Assembly: GCF_021155765.1 (NCBI RefSeq) | Contig: NC_060117.1 | Coordinates: 6,538,001-6,602,000, forward strand | Direction: 5' to 3' | DNA: 64,000 nucleotides | DNA from: Diprion similis | Taxonomy: Eukaryota; Arthropoda; Insecta; Hymenoptera; Diprionidae | Shown: positions 22,516 through 34,714 of the stretch, in pieces | Position numbering within the stretch: the first letter of the stretch is position 1 | Layout of the letters: each line of letters opens with the position of its first letter | The notes under the pieces: generated by a model | Database searches by the model: none | What the model saw: the letters and a program-made list of their open reading frames with translations, nothing else | What the model was told of the DNA's origin: nothing | Position numbers and translations under genes: made by a program

Positions 22516-25500
22516 ATATGATTTAAACACAACAGTTTCGTCTACTTTTCAGCGATTTGATAATCTATTTGAATATATTTTTTAAGCAGCTCTTGCCGGA
22601 AGAATGTAACTATTTTCCGGAATTATATCCCGATGACAATTCCGTTTAAATAAAAAAAAAAGTTGTTTCCCCGCAAAACCACTTCAAAAATTATAGTACT
22701 TCGCAAGGTAGACTGACTTTGTATTGCTTGGTACTTTCGTTATTTTTTCTATTTTGTAATCAGGGGGTGTTCATGAATTACATCAAGTATTTTTTGAGCT
22801 CCCGGGTTCTTAAAGTATTTTTCTTTGCAATAGTCTTTTCAGCTGAAGAAGTTTCTTCAAAATTCAAACGTCTGCTGTAGTAAGCGCTATTTCCTTACTT
22901 TCATAAATTGTTGAATACAAAAATGATAATTCGTTTTATTACATCGTTCAGGTAAAAAAGCAGACAATTATTCATGGAAAAGAAAAAAGTAGCACCAATG
23001 GCGATTGTTCGCCCCAAACTATTATTCTTCAGGTCAAACTAGCGCGCTTATGAGATTGTCTCGAGAATTTAAGTTACAGATCATATTTCACTACTTTACG
23101 TGAGTTGTATCGTGTAGTTTTATGTACATTTTACTGCGTTATAAATTACACTCGCATCTACGTGATTGAGATGACTAAAGATTTGATTGAACATACGTTA
23201 ATATTTTCGTTTTAAAAATATCAAAAAGTTGTATCAAAACAAATAGAGCTTGTCGTTGAGTTAACAGTTCAATAGTTGAAACAGGCAATGAATTTTGTTG
23301 TTACTAAAATCTTTTGCATTAAACGAACATTAGACTTGTTCAAGAGCACGCAACGTATTCTTCGTATGATATCATTTATAATTCCGTTGACTCAAAATTT
23401 CGAGGGATTTAGCCGATATTTAGTGGTCTAAACCCGAATACTTATTATCGTTAATACTGTTTACGCGGAGCTATATAAATTTTAAACACGTGTCAATAGT
23501 TTTTGTTCATTTGTAGTCTATGTCAATTTCAATGATATGAACTTAGGTATTATGCTTTCTTCGTTTGAACTAGGTTTGATGTCATATTCGTATTATGTTA
23601 TCCGTATCTCGGTTCTCAGTCGACTACCCGGCTTTATAAGTATCTCTGAAGCTACTTCCTTAGTGAGAGAGTTCGCCACCTAGTGGCAGTTTATAGTACT
23701 AGTATAATGATGTTGACGACGAATATATTCTCTACTTGTTTGCAATCATGTCTTGTCTCTTCCACCTCGTAACCAATTAGTACAACTGATTTAACCAGTC
23801 ACGCCAAACAAGCTCCGGTTAGATCAACAAAGTATGACATTCAATCGATGTAAATTTTTTGTTGGCTAAATTCATGTACTTACTTTACTTGAAGTATCTA
23901 ATTGTTTCTGCCAACGAGCCTGCGATTTGGAGGAACAACACATAAATTTCAAATGAAATAATATTTAGTTGGCTCACTCGGTCACGAGAAGAAAGGCTCT
24001 TGTTGAATCAAGGAATGCGTTTGATTAAATCCTTTTTGACAAACTGACTAAATCGAAATTGTTGTATCGATGTCATCGTATTTGGAATAAATAAGGGATA
24101 CTAGATCGAAGTGAATGGAATCTAATAAAATCTATTTTGTTGGTTAAAAAATCCCTTTCCCTCCGTTTATAGAAGAGAAATAAAATAAAATTGTAGTCCT
24201 GTAGCAAATATGAGGATGAAATGTTGTGAAAGATATTTTTCGTTATAATTTAAATAAATTGTGGAGTTTCATTTGTCTATTCGATCATTTATTTCACCCA
24301 CCTTTTCTGCGAATTTGACGATGTGATTTATTTGATTCGAAGAAAAAATTGTTTCGCTGATGCATATTCAGTATAAAGTCAACGATCCCTTTCTCTTTTT
24401 GATACGTGCGTAGTAATAGAAATTATGGCCTTTTTAGTACTATTTGCATCGAAAATAGGAGTAAAAAGATTCCAACAGCAACATGTTTCGCATGATTATA
24501 AGTCTGAAGAAAGTGGAGGAGGTCGAAAAAGTGGGAGGCCACGGTGGTCACGTGCATCTGGCAATCAGGTGTCTTGGGAGAGCGGTGTGAAAGACTTTTG
24601 ACGTGATTTTCAGAGTTTTGCTGCGTTTAGGGAAAATTCCTTTTGACATGTATTAAATACCATAAGATGAAATTCTGGCAATATGCAACTGTTCAAAAAA
24701 GATCTTATGGATAATTAAGTTCTCACTAATATTATTTCCAACGATTTCCAACTTTATCTTGGAAAAGTTTGCGAAATTTGAAATGGGAAAGATGGTTTTA
24801 CTATGGTTAGGAAAGTACTCATATTTTTTCGTCGATTTCAGTCCATTGACTGCTAAAATATTTATAGTCATCCTTGTAATGAAAACTTTTCTCGTCGAGC
24901 GGAAAAAATTCTTACCGTATAAGGTACTCCTGCGGTTGTTATATCCTTGAGACGAAAAATGACATAACCGAGCGTTGGAAGATTTTATTCTTGGCGAACC
25001 TTGAGAATATTGAGTTTATAAAAATATTCTGATTGCATACGTATAGTAAATTCCCGGCTGAGCAGTACGGGTGAAAAAAATTTTGAAAATAGGTCAGTAT
25101 ACAATATTATGTAGCCGTGTTTCGTCCTTCTTGTATAATTAATGTGACGGAATGCCCTGATGGCATTCGTTGATTGGCCATTTTTGTCGAATTCATTTAT
25201 CACGTTTCCAGGAAACTTTTCCACAGTTTCGTAACTGAATTAGTTTACTGCTAGTTCTCACGCATTTGAATACGACATACTTTTAGCTTACTTGCTGTAT
25301 CTAAGACGAAATGTACAATAAAACATATATAATCGTTGCAGCGGGTAAATCTACTCGTACATAGAAGTACGTCAGGCCATCCGGTTTGAATTCAGGTTCT
25401 TACATAAACGGACGAAACATAAATAAACTATAAAAAGACAAACGTTCCGTAGGCGATACTCTGGTATCTTTTTTTCTGCAGAACACCGTCTGGTGATTGG

Positions 25501-26892
25501 TGGGATCGGGCAGAAAATATTCCCCAAGTCGTAAATTATGATTTTTATTCACTTTAGAGAGGGTCAGTGTGTTTATGATTAAAGACTTTTTGGTAAATTT
25601 TTTCATTAGACTTAAATACATCCCGGATTTGAAGTTTAAATTATTCCATCGTACGAGAAATAATTTATATAAATGAATATATTGAAGATTCTTTTAAACT
25701 TAATAGTAAAAAATGAGCAGCAAACTCGTAACTTATTTCGTTAGCTTAAATTTATGGAATCCTGCACAGCATGTGGAAATTGACTTTTTGACTTTTTGAT
25801 CTATTTCAGAGTACATTGAAATCGGACAGTCCGTGTTGGAAAAATTACTTAACAAAGAATTTAGACGAGGTAAAATCAACGTTTTAAAAGTGAAACTGAA
25901 ATTCAGTGATTGTAAGTAGAATTTTAATATCAGAACCTATCTCTGTAATATCGTAAAAAATAATAAATCGTGAAAGGAAGAAAGTTTTTTTACAAACAAC
26001 TCTCGAAACATTACGCTAGAAAGTTTTTTTTTTTTTTTTTAATTTTTATGCACTAATACAGTGATTTTTTTTTCAATTTCGATAAGTTCGCAGGGCTTAT
26101 TTGGTTTGCTAATGGATTCTTTACTAATTATTTGAAACGATTGTTTAATAATTTTATAGTACATGTTTCCAAGTCGAGCCTCAGTTAATTAATTATAACC
26201 CGTAATAGTTCTATATATAAAACGTTATTGGGATCAAACGATGCTTCAATTTCATTAACGAACAATAAAAGGAATAATAATTATTTACCTTGAAAGAAAT
26301 GATACAATAATTCAATTATTATAAATTAGTTATGAATAAAAATCTGACCATTTTTTAAGTTGAAATTCGGAGAAAACGAAGACATTGTTTTACTCAACTA
26401 TATTCAACTCGATGGACTTCAGTCAGAACTTTTTTTAAACTTTAGTTAGATAATTTATCTTTTGCTTACAGACTTTATGTTCAATTAACCGGACACTCGA
26501 GTGGGAAAGTCCGTGTTTAAATTGACCAAATGATTTGCGTGCATCAGACTATTTTAATTCGTATTATTACTTAACATCCGATAACGGATTCAGGATTTTT
26601 GGTAATTAAATCATTGAAAAATGACGAATAATATTGAAAAAAAGTTTGATTAGTATTATTGCAGATATCGTCAGTAAATATTCGGATGAGAAACATCTCT
26701 AGGGCGAAGTTTGTTTTGGAATTAGATGATAAGTACGTGTCCACAAAACCGGTTACATAAGCGAAAGAAAATATCGATTGTGTGGTCATTTTATCTTCAA
26801 ATAGATGCATGTAGTTTTGCACATTAGCCACTCGGTTATGATAATAAACTTATAATATTGTTTCCTATTTCTCTGAAATCCCGTAGGTGCGT

Positions 26893-26927
<35 letters not shown>

Positions 26928-27383
26928 GACTAAGAGACTAGTAATGGTATTACTCATCGAATATAAGAAGCATGAATTGACGTAAACATTGGTTAGACAG
27001 ATAATCACCAGGTTGGATTTTCAGAACTTATTATGCAATGTCCTAGCGATTGGTTAGTGGTGTTTAACTCATTTTTTTGCGCGGACGTAAACTGGAATTT
27101 ACCATACAAATATAAATGCTAATAGATTTTCTAGGTAGGTGTGCGTGGCCCGAAGCTATGATCAATTTCAGGATAAGTCTCTAAGGACCTTCTTCTGTAT
27201 TTTGAATGCGAATTTTTTTAAAATTGAATATTAATATATTCTCTCAATTCATATGCGTGTCGCAAGTTCAAATAAATGATAAATCACTATTTTGCAAGGA
27301 TAATAGGCCTAGTCATTGTGTCTAGTATTCCGTATATTTCAAGGTCTAGGTTGAAGTAGACTATCTATATACCGTGTGTCCAT
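22516..27383. other. Long intergenic region, no gene recognised
   Basis: AT-rich, with homopolymer tracts (T run near 26024-26040) and a TA microsatellite. The open frame on the minus strand at 26571-26831 (86 codons) has ordinary amino-acid composition but no recognisable domain or good splice acceptor, and I do not call it a gene. Confidence 0.4.
26895..26923. repeat. TA microsatellite
   Basis: About 14 uninterrupted TA units. Confidence 0.95.
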
Positions 27384-27834
27384 GACGAAAGTACGCTCCT
27401 TATGCACGTTCGTCAAATCGTTCGAATTTTATTCGCCGATAGTTACAGCCTGATTGAGTAGTCGACGCAATACCAATCGCGAGTGTCAGAAAATGTCCCT
27501 AGAAATTTTCTGACAGTCACGATTGGTATTGGTAGAGCTGACGGTGGGCTTCTAGGGACATTTTGTGAGAGTCGCGATTGGTATTAGTACAGCTAATAGT
27601 GGGCTCCTAGGAAAATTTTGTGAGAGTCGCAATTGGCATTAGTACAGCTAATAGTGGGCTCCTAGGGACATTTTCTGAGAGTCGCGATTGGTATTGGTAA
27701 AGCTGACGGTGGGCTTCTAGGGATATTTTCTGACAGTCGTGATTGGTATTGCATCGGCTATTCAATCAGGCGGTAACTTTCGGCCAATAAAATTCGAACG
27801 TTTTGACGCATGCGCAAAAGGTGCGCACTTTCGT
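27384..27834. mobile_element. 451-bp element with ~120-bp terminal inverted repeats and 55-bp internal tandem units
   Basis: The left end from GACGAAAGTACGC to about TCAGAAAATGTCCCTAGAA is repeated in inverted form at the right end, which finishes GTGCGCACTTTCGTC. The arms are ~120 bp at roughly 85 percent identity by eye. Between and overlapping them, GATTGGTATT or a variant recurs at 27521, 27576, 27631, 27686 and 27741, an exact 55-bp period, each unit with GTGGGCTNCTAGG and a TTTTCTGA-type segment. There is no coding capacity. It resembles a non-autonomous foldback-type DNA transposon. No target-site duplication was clear to me. Confidence 0.8.
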
Positions 27835-29165
27835 CCTATTCATGAAGCAGACTTTTCCGTTTAATGAATATCATGACCTGTTACAACCGACTAACAAATT
27901 TTTGTCACTTGTATAAAACAAGAAACGACCATACGAAAAACCCGTCTAAAATTCCATCAAATTGCTATTCGAGAATAATTTTTGCAGCGATTATTTTGTT
28001 AAAAGAAATGAAACTCACCTATGTTTTACGGAGTTGGTATATTTTTTTCTTTTGTTTGTATCATTTCGTGAATGTTTAGTTGAGAAATGAGTGAATTAAT
28101 CGATGGTCATCCTTTGATCTTAATTTGTAACTGATAACACTTCAAAGGTGTGGAGAATCTAGTTCACCTCGCTCGCAGATATCGCGATTAGCATATTTTG
28201 TGTACTTCGTAAGTTGGTGAAAATATGTATATGCCTGAATTTTTGTAGGTGGGTACATAACAATCTTTGAAGGATTTGGAATAAATTATATCCTAATATA
28301 CAAGTTAATGTATATTTTTTCCACGAATTAAGACATAGTTAGTCAATTCCTTGTAATTGTCTCTTTTTATACGCTGATATTAATCAATTTCGTCAAACGA
28401 TTGACAGCTGCAGACTATGAGTAATGTCTCGCGTTCTAAAGCAAGATGACGCATGAGACATTCATAATTCATACGTCGCCCCGGGTGGCTGGTTGGACAT
28501 ATTTAAACGTTAACAACAAATCTTAGAAATCACATTCAATTTCTAAATAAAAAATCAACCAGGCGTAAAGTCGATTGATATACTTCCTCCTAGATTCACC
28601 TCGACTCGATACACAGATACATAGTAGCGTAAAAAAGACCGTTTCCAATAATGGTAATATACTTAATCCTCGCTGTAAATGGCAAACGTCATTCTTGAAT
28701 CGTGTGAAATAATGCTAGAGGTCTTATAATTAGCATTTTGGTTCAGCGATGATTGCAGAATGGAAAAATAATGATATTCTTGGTAAGCAATTGAGATGCA
28801 GAAAAGTAGAGAAATAAATTCATCAACACCGTAAAATTATCATTAGATGTATACATGTCGTCTAATATGGTATAATTCACTGTAATGACATCAGTGTAAA
28901 ATGAAACGGTAATTTTTCTATTCGACAAAGTACAACAATCGAATTATATGATTATCAGGATGTCGATGACTGTGCAATACCCGTAACCCCATCCAATGTT
29001 TTTAAAATGTCGAAGATTACGAAGAACGACACATATATACACCTTCATTGTCTCATTAGTATGCTAAAAGTTAGAGTAAACAAGATATGTGCCATGAAAG
29101 AGTTGGTCAAATACACGAAGAATGGCCAAGAGTTCAGGGAATTCGGACTCTGGATGCTCGTTGGG
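27835..29165. other. Intergenic upstream of the chemosensory protein gene
   Basis: No gene recognised. The short open frame near 29007-29252 overlaps the chemosensory promoter and first exon and is treated as chance. Confidence 0.45.
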
Positions 29166-29203
29166 TATAAAATCTCGGACGCACCGCTCTCTCAGCATCA
29201 GTT
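29166..29203 (+). promoter_or_regulatory. Core promoter of the chemosensory protein gene
   Basis: TATAAAA at 29166-29172, followed 34 bases on by an arthropod-type initiator TCAGTT at 29198-29203. The ATG lies 36 bases further at 29239. Confidence 0.75.
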
Positions 29204-29238
29204 AGCCGTTCTGTCTGGACCGCATCGCGTCTGTAACC

Positions 29239-30612
29239 ATGAAGGTAAATAGAGATTTGCAGTATAGAATTAATTAATTATTCATTAGTTAGACAGATTA
29301 CGAAACTTCTGTAAAAATTTCTTTCGTGTTTCGAATTCGCCCTAAAGTGCTGAATTGCTTGGTTAGAATTTAACATTACAATTGCGTTCACACATTCGCG
29401 AGTTTAGATAAACGTGAAATGTTTCTAGTTTTTTGAAATTTCCAAAGAATAAAAATATCTCAGTGCAATTTAATAATCGCATTTAGGATGATGTTCATTG
29501 ATCAATTTATAAATGTTTAGTCAGACTGTACGTTCTGAATCATGTGACAAAATTTGCTCGCTTTGGTCGCTTGTTTTGTTTACCGGATCCCTATAAATCC
29601 GAGAAAATTATTCGCTATATAGTGCATGACTTAAGTACCGACGAGAAAACGAATTTATTAAAATTTTCTCCCAATTAAAAACCAGGTTGCCATTTTTCTA
29701 TTGATCGTTGTGGCTTGTGCCGTTACTGCAAAGCCTGGAGGGTACACGACAAAGTATGATAACATCGACTTGGACAGTATCCTGAACAGCAGACGTCTTC
29801 TTGATAACTATGTTAATTGTCTTTTGGATGCCGGAAATTGTACACCGGACGGCAAAGAATTGAAGAGTGAGTGAAATTGAATATTATCAAATGATTTTCA
29901 CATCGAATTGACGGTGATTATTTCACAAGCGAAAGAAAGTAAGTCTAAGGTCATTCTCGTTACGAAAACTTTCGCTTTTTACAGAAATCCTGCCTGACGC
30001 CCTGAAAAATGAGTGTAAAGACTGCAGCCAGAATCAGAGACTTGGCTCGGAGAAGGTTATCCGGTTCTTGGTGAACAAGGTAAGTTCATGTCGCCACTCA
30101 CCGATCGCCCTTGATATTAATCAGACATTCGGGCGAAATCTGTAACCTCGTGACTTACGATAATATTCAAATTTTTGCGATTCGTCCAAGAGAAATGTAG
30201 CCTGCGATAGAAATTCTTGTATAACTTGACCAATTCAAATTCTCACTATCCAACTATCTTCGCATAAATTACTCGTGTATTCCAATTTATTGGTTTCACG
30301 TTTGAAGTTTTTTTTTCAATTCGTTAATAAATCCAAATTCATCTAATTATGCACCGACGAATAATTACTACAGATCAACCAAACAGGAAGGAGCCTGTTT
30401 AAAAAATATTACAGAGTTCAGATTACGTTCTTAGATATTTCTCCTTGTTTTTATCCATGCATAAATATAATATATTATGTTAGTTTTAATATATTTCTTC
30501 CGTTTTACAGCGTCCTGATGCGTGGGACAAACTGGCTACGAAATACGATCCCGAAAATGAATACAAAAAGAAGTTTCAGACTGAAGCAGAAAAAGCTGGA
30601 ATCAAACTGTGA
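29239..30612 (+). CDS. Chemosensory protein (OS-D/CSP family)
   Basis: Four exons, 29239-29244 (Met-Lys only), 29686-29866, 29985-30079 and 30511-30612, join in frame to 127 aa. Residues 1-17 are a signal peptide ending VTA. The mature protein has exactly four cysteines (47, 54, 73, 76) with the family spacing C-x6-C-x18-C-x2-C. The intron one base into codon 63, after Lys-Lys, is at the site conserved in insect CSP genes; the first and last introns are extra. CSPs are small secreted helical proteins that bind hydrophobic ligands such as odorants, pheromones or lipids in haemolymph or sensillar lymph; the ligand here is unknown. A TATA/initiator promoter is just upstream. Confidence 0.95.
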
Positions 30613-33600
30613 ACGTGACTAAGAAGTAATCTGTTTTCGTCTTTTTTTTTTGTTTTTTTTTTTTAATACGAATTTGTTATTATATTTCTCCCAGATGTGA
30701 CAAGTTGTTAAATATATACACCAAATTTACAAATTTAAAATTGTTCTCTATATATTATCCTTCTGGCCTTTGAAAATCGGTAGTTCAGCACTTTATAGAA
30801 AAGAATAGAAATCAGTATGACCGGATTAATTTCTCATTGATTAGATTTGCAAATAATCATTCGGATAGAAGTTTTATTTTGAATTGAATTTGGCAACAAA
30901 AATGATTGCTTCAATTTAGCTTTGTAGACCCAAATGTGTAATTTAAAAATCTGCTAAATTAAGTAGGTAAAGTCATGTCGATAAAAAAACGAAATAATAA
31001 ATTCTACCTGCGGACGAGATAAGAAAAAAAAATCTCTGTAAGACGAACCAAATTGAACTTCATATTATATCATCCGATGAAAATTTCTCGTTGGAAAATG
31101 GTTGGGAGCGTTGATCTCGTGCTTGAGTGCAGGTATTCATGCATCTATACTTATGTATGCGTATTCATAATACACGTTACGTAAGTCGGTTACATATAAA
31201 TGAGATTTTTTTTAAACGACCTGTAGTAAGTTGAAGTATGCGAGTTACCTACATATACATACATACATCTATAGGTATAAAGGTGAGCAAAATACAGGCC
31301 AAATGTGTTAATCTGGTGAAAGTTTCGGGCCGCAGCTACAATCTTGCAAGACTCGGTCTTTCTGGAATTTTCCACATTCTCTTTTGGCAGGTCTCTGCTC
31401 GTGCAAACTCGTAACGTATCGACGACGACAAATCGAAAGACATGTCATTCAAGTTACGGTGATGACGAGCGCGTGATGGAGCCAAAATGTCAGTTGAACC
31501 ATTTGCAGTGGGATAAGCAGTTTATATTGATATCAGATTATTGTAAGTTCCGCGCATTGATTAGCTACGATTATAAAGTTGTTCACACTGGCTGTTTTTA
31601 AAACATCGATTTAAAAGAAAAAAAAAAAAAAAAAAATCTCTTAAAAAATAATCAAGTAAGTACTTAAACCACAAACTCGTTTTGCTAATCAGCACGCCAG
31701 TTCTTTGAGATAGCTGTTGCAGCGCCAGATTAAAATCTGCAGCCTCCGAAGACTTCGGGCTGAATAATACTGAAAAGAATTTCTTACCTTGGGTTTAACT
31801 TCTGAAAGAATTTGATAAATTCAATAAAATCGGAAAAACTTACACTTATCAACCTTAACCAGAGAAGCTGACTTTTCTTTTTGGGTTTCTTCTTGTACCT
31901 TGTACTGTATATGAAACGATCTGATCGCTGCGTGATACACAAGTACAAGTTCTGGTGCAAATCAATAAATTGAATCCGGAATATGGGGGAAAGAGAAATG
32001 TGAAATAGTGTTTTCTGTTCAAACTGGTTCAATCTTATCTTGGGATATCATGCCTTGGTCTCTAGCAAATGGAATTTCATCAACGTTAGACCTGAGTGTT
32101 GATTGCGATATGTTCCTGTTGTAGCTTTTTCGGAGGATTTAGGATTTTGGGATTTTTGATTTTACACGAGTATGGAAATATTCTGACGAGTTTTCTCATT
32201 TATGAACTGTAATCAGCTTATATTCAGCTGAACCGATCTGTGGATTTCAGAAAGTAAAGTTGTTTCAAATTGGAGACGATGAATTCGAGAATTCACCAGC
32301 GAAAAAATGAATGTGAGAAATTAGGTGGCGGAAATTGAACCCTACATGTTCTTTTGGAGCATTTGATGTCTGATATAGATCATTGTAGGCAAAAATATAT
32401 ACCGACATGTAACTGTTGACAATACGTTTATAATTCCTCGTAAACGCTTCTTCAGAATACCTCTTCGTCTAGACTTTGAAGTAGGCAATCTTTGCGTCGG
32501 AATAACCTTTCAAGTTTTCTGACATTTATCGAGGAAAAGACGATTTGGGACTCTAATGGTTGGAGTGCCGACAGCTTCGATCGACTAATAATAATCTGTG
32601 GAAGGAGCTCGCTGAGACGAATTCTAAGGGCCACGCGACCCATTCAAATCGCAGATTACCACCAGCCATCCTATTCGCACGATAATTATGCATTATTCGG
32701 GCAAGCAATCAGCACCATTCACGACCCTCAGACCCAATAAGTCGGCTAAACACCTCTTCTGCATCTCCCTGTACGTATATGTATTTGTATATATAGTACA
32801 TTTAATGTATAGGTATGTGAAATGCAGATAAGAAGCTGGCTATTTTATACAATTCACCATTCACCAATAGCAGAACCAATTTGCAGAATTCCCGATTTCG
32901 GGATGTATATACCGGGTGATTTCCGTGATGCGCCTCATAGGACGACTCCTAATTACAGGCAAAACAGAGTACAAGTCCACTCTGAGCAGCTCTTATTGTT
33001 GAGTGTGTTCCGAAATTAGCTAGGAGCGCTAAAAAGTCCCTAGGAAACAGGCAAAGCTACTCACAAGCTCGAAAGCGCAAAAGAGATAAAAGACTGTCGA
33101 TAGTACTGGGAGCTAATATCGAAACGCACCCTAAGATGGCGTTGGTGCAATCGAATTCCCACGAAGAGCCAATCAGATTGAACCCGATTGAACCCTGATT
33201 GCTAAGCGCCAATCAGGTTGTTTCTCTTATTGGTTGTGAGCACCATTCTGGCTTAAATGCTTTTTCAGTTGAAAACCCATATGAGATACGTCACCTTACT
33301 TCCACCCTCCATATGTCATTGAAAAGGGTGTCAAACGCAACCTCAGAGTTCTCATTAAATAAGCCATTATAGTTCGGTAGAAACACATCGTTGTGTTTCA
33401 CTGGATACCTACAATGATCTTATTATGGCTCTCCTTGTCTCTGGCATAGTCGCGATAGAATGTATTATTATAGAGCTACATGGTAGTTTAATCAAAAGCG
33501 GGGTGGTTCAATCCGTAATTCAACAGGAAACAGGCAGTAAGGGCGTATTCATTCCTATCTACACAAGCCCGAGGCCATGTCATGTATACCACACCTACAC

Positions 33601-34516
33601 CTGTGTGTACTCACAATTTATACAGAGTTGCCATAGAACTACTACCTTCACTGAATTAACAGAAATAACCTCAGGCGTTTAATTTACTTAGCATTTCGCC
33701 CTCCTTTCATAATTCAAGTCAGTTAACCGTACTATTTTGTCAATTTAATATATATATTGACGATCGAAATTATTTTCTCTTTCGATTAGTGAACGGTGCC
33801 AAATACTTGCAATAAATTTTTATTACCAATCACTGGCTTTCTAACCTAAATGTTTTATGAAGGCGTCTTCTTTGGTAGCTTCTACGTTTCACTTAATTTG
33901 TTTATTTACTCTTACAGTTATGCACACAGCGATGCAAGCGTGTATCTCGAGTTGCCCAGTGCAGGCGCTCAGCGATTCTGGCGTTCATGTTCATTGTTCA
34001 CATTGCTTTATAATGACGCGCACATCGTACTCTTTAGATTTTTGCATACGTACACTGACAGGATTAGGGAACGTTTTCATCTAATCCTGTTACCATTTGA
34101 TTTATAATCATCAGAAAATACAGAAAATGACTGGAAAGAATGGGCAAAAGCAAATTTGCAGCCTTCAGCAGAGGCATTGCTCTTAAAAAATGCATACAAT
34201 TCATTAAAATTTACGACAATACATTTACCTGATAGAATGTCGCTTTGCTTACACCATTTTCAGCTCATGGTTAACCACAATGCCTATGTTTGGTGTTACT
34301 TCGTTTAATAATTACGCCCACTTTGCCTCCTGAAATACATTTATCACGTACTTTAACCCTCCACTGCCTGTATACAGGAGTGTTTTATATGAGGGTAATG
34401 CATATAATTTCTTGTTGTACGAACAAGGTCTAACTATTAAAGTCTAGCCGAGCAAAAAAAAAAAAATCCTCTTACTGAATTTCTAGCTCAAGTCTAAGGG
34501 GTGCCTCAGAGCGTCC
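30613..34516. other. Intergenic, no gene recognised
   Basis: This contains the chemosensory 3' untranslated region at its start, then mixed sequence. The stretch around 33000-33300 is less AT-rich and has repeated CCAATCAG/TGATTGG motifs (33172, 33211 and inverted near 33228), possibly an old mobile-element fragment. Confidence 0.4.
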
Positions 34517-34714
34517 CAGACAGCACAAAAATTAAAGTTACCACAAAGACGTCCAAAGGATGTCTTAAGCACCAGTTTCTGAAATTTATAAGACCCCAAG
34601 GACATCTTTTAGGCATGAAGATATCTTTTGGACATGAAGATATTTTTAGGCCTCAGAAATTGGCGCACAACATATTACACGTGTTTTTGACGATTGTAAG
34701 TTTTGTGCTGTCTG
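34517..34714. mobile_element. MITE-like element with CAGACAGCACAAAA termini
   Basis: CAGACAGCACAAAA at 34517-34530 is perfectly inverted at 34701-34714. Internally, AAGGACATCTTTTAGGCATG and related ATGAAGATAT segments repeat imperfectly. It is 198 bp with no coding capacity. Flanks show no obvious target duplication. Confidence 0.75.

Noticed and set aside
26571..26831. Minus-strand 86-codon frame as a gene
   Set aside because: Reasonable composition but no promoter, splice sites or domain.
27521..27760. A CRISPR-like array
   Set aside because: Units are fully repeated without unique spacers, lie inside a terminal inverted repeat element, and the genome is eukaryotic.
29007..29252. Plus-strand 81-codon frame over the chemosensory promoter
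   Set aside because: It spans the TATA box, initiator and first splice donor of the chemosensory gene in a different frame.
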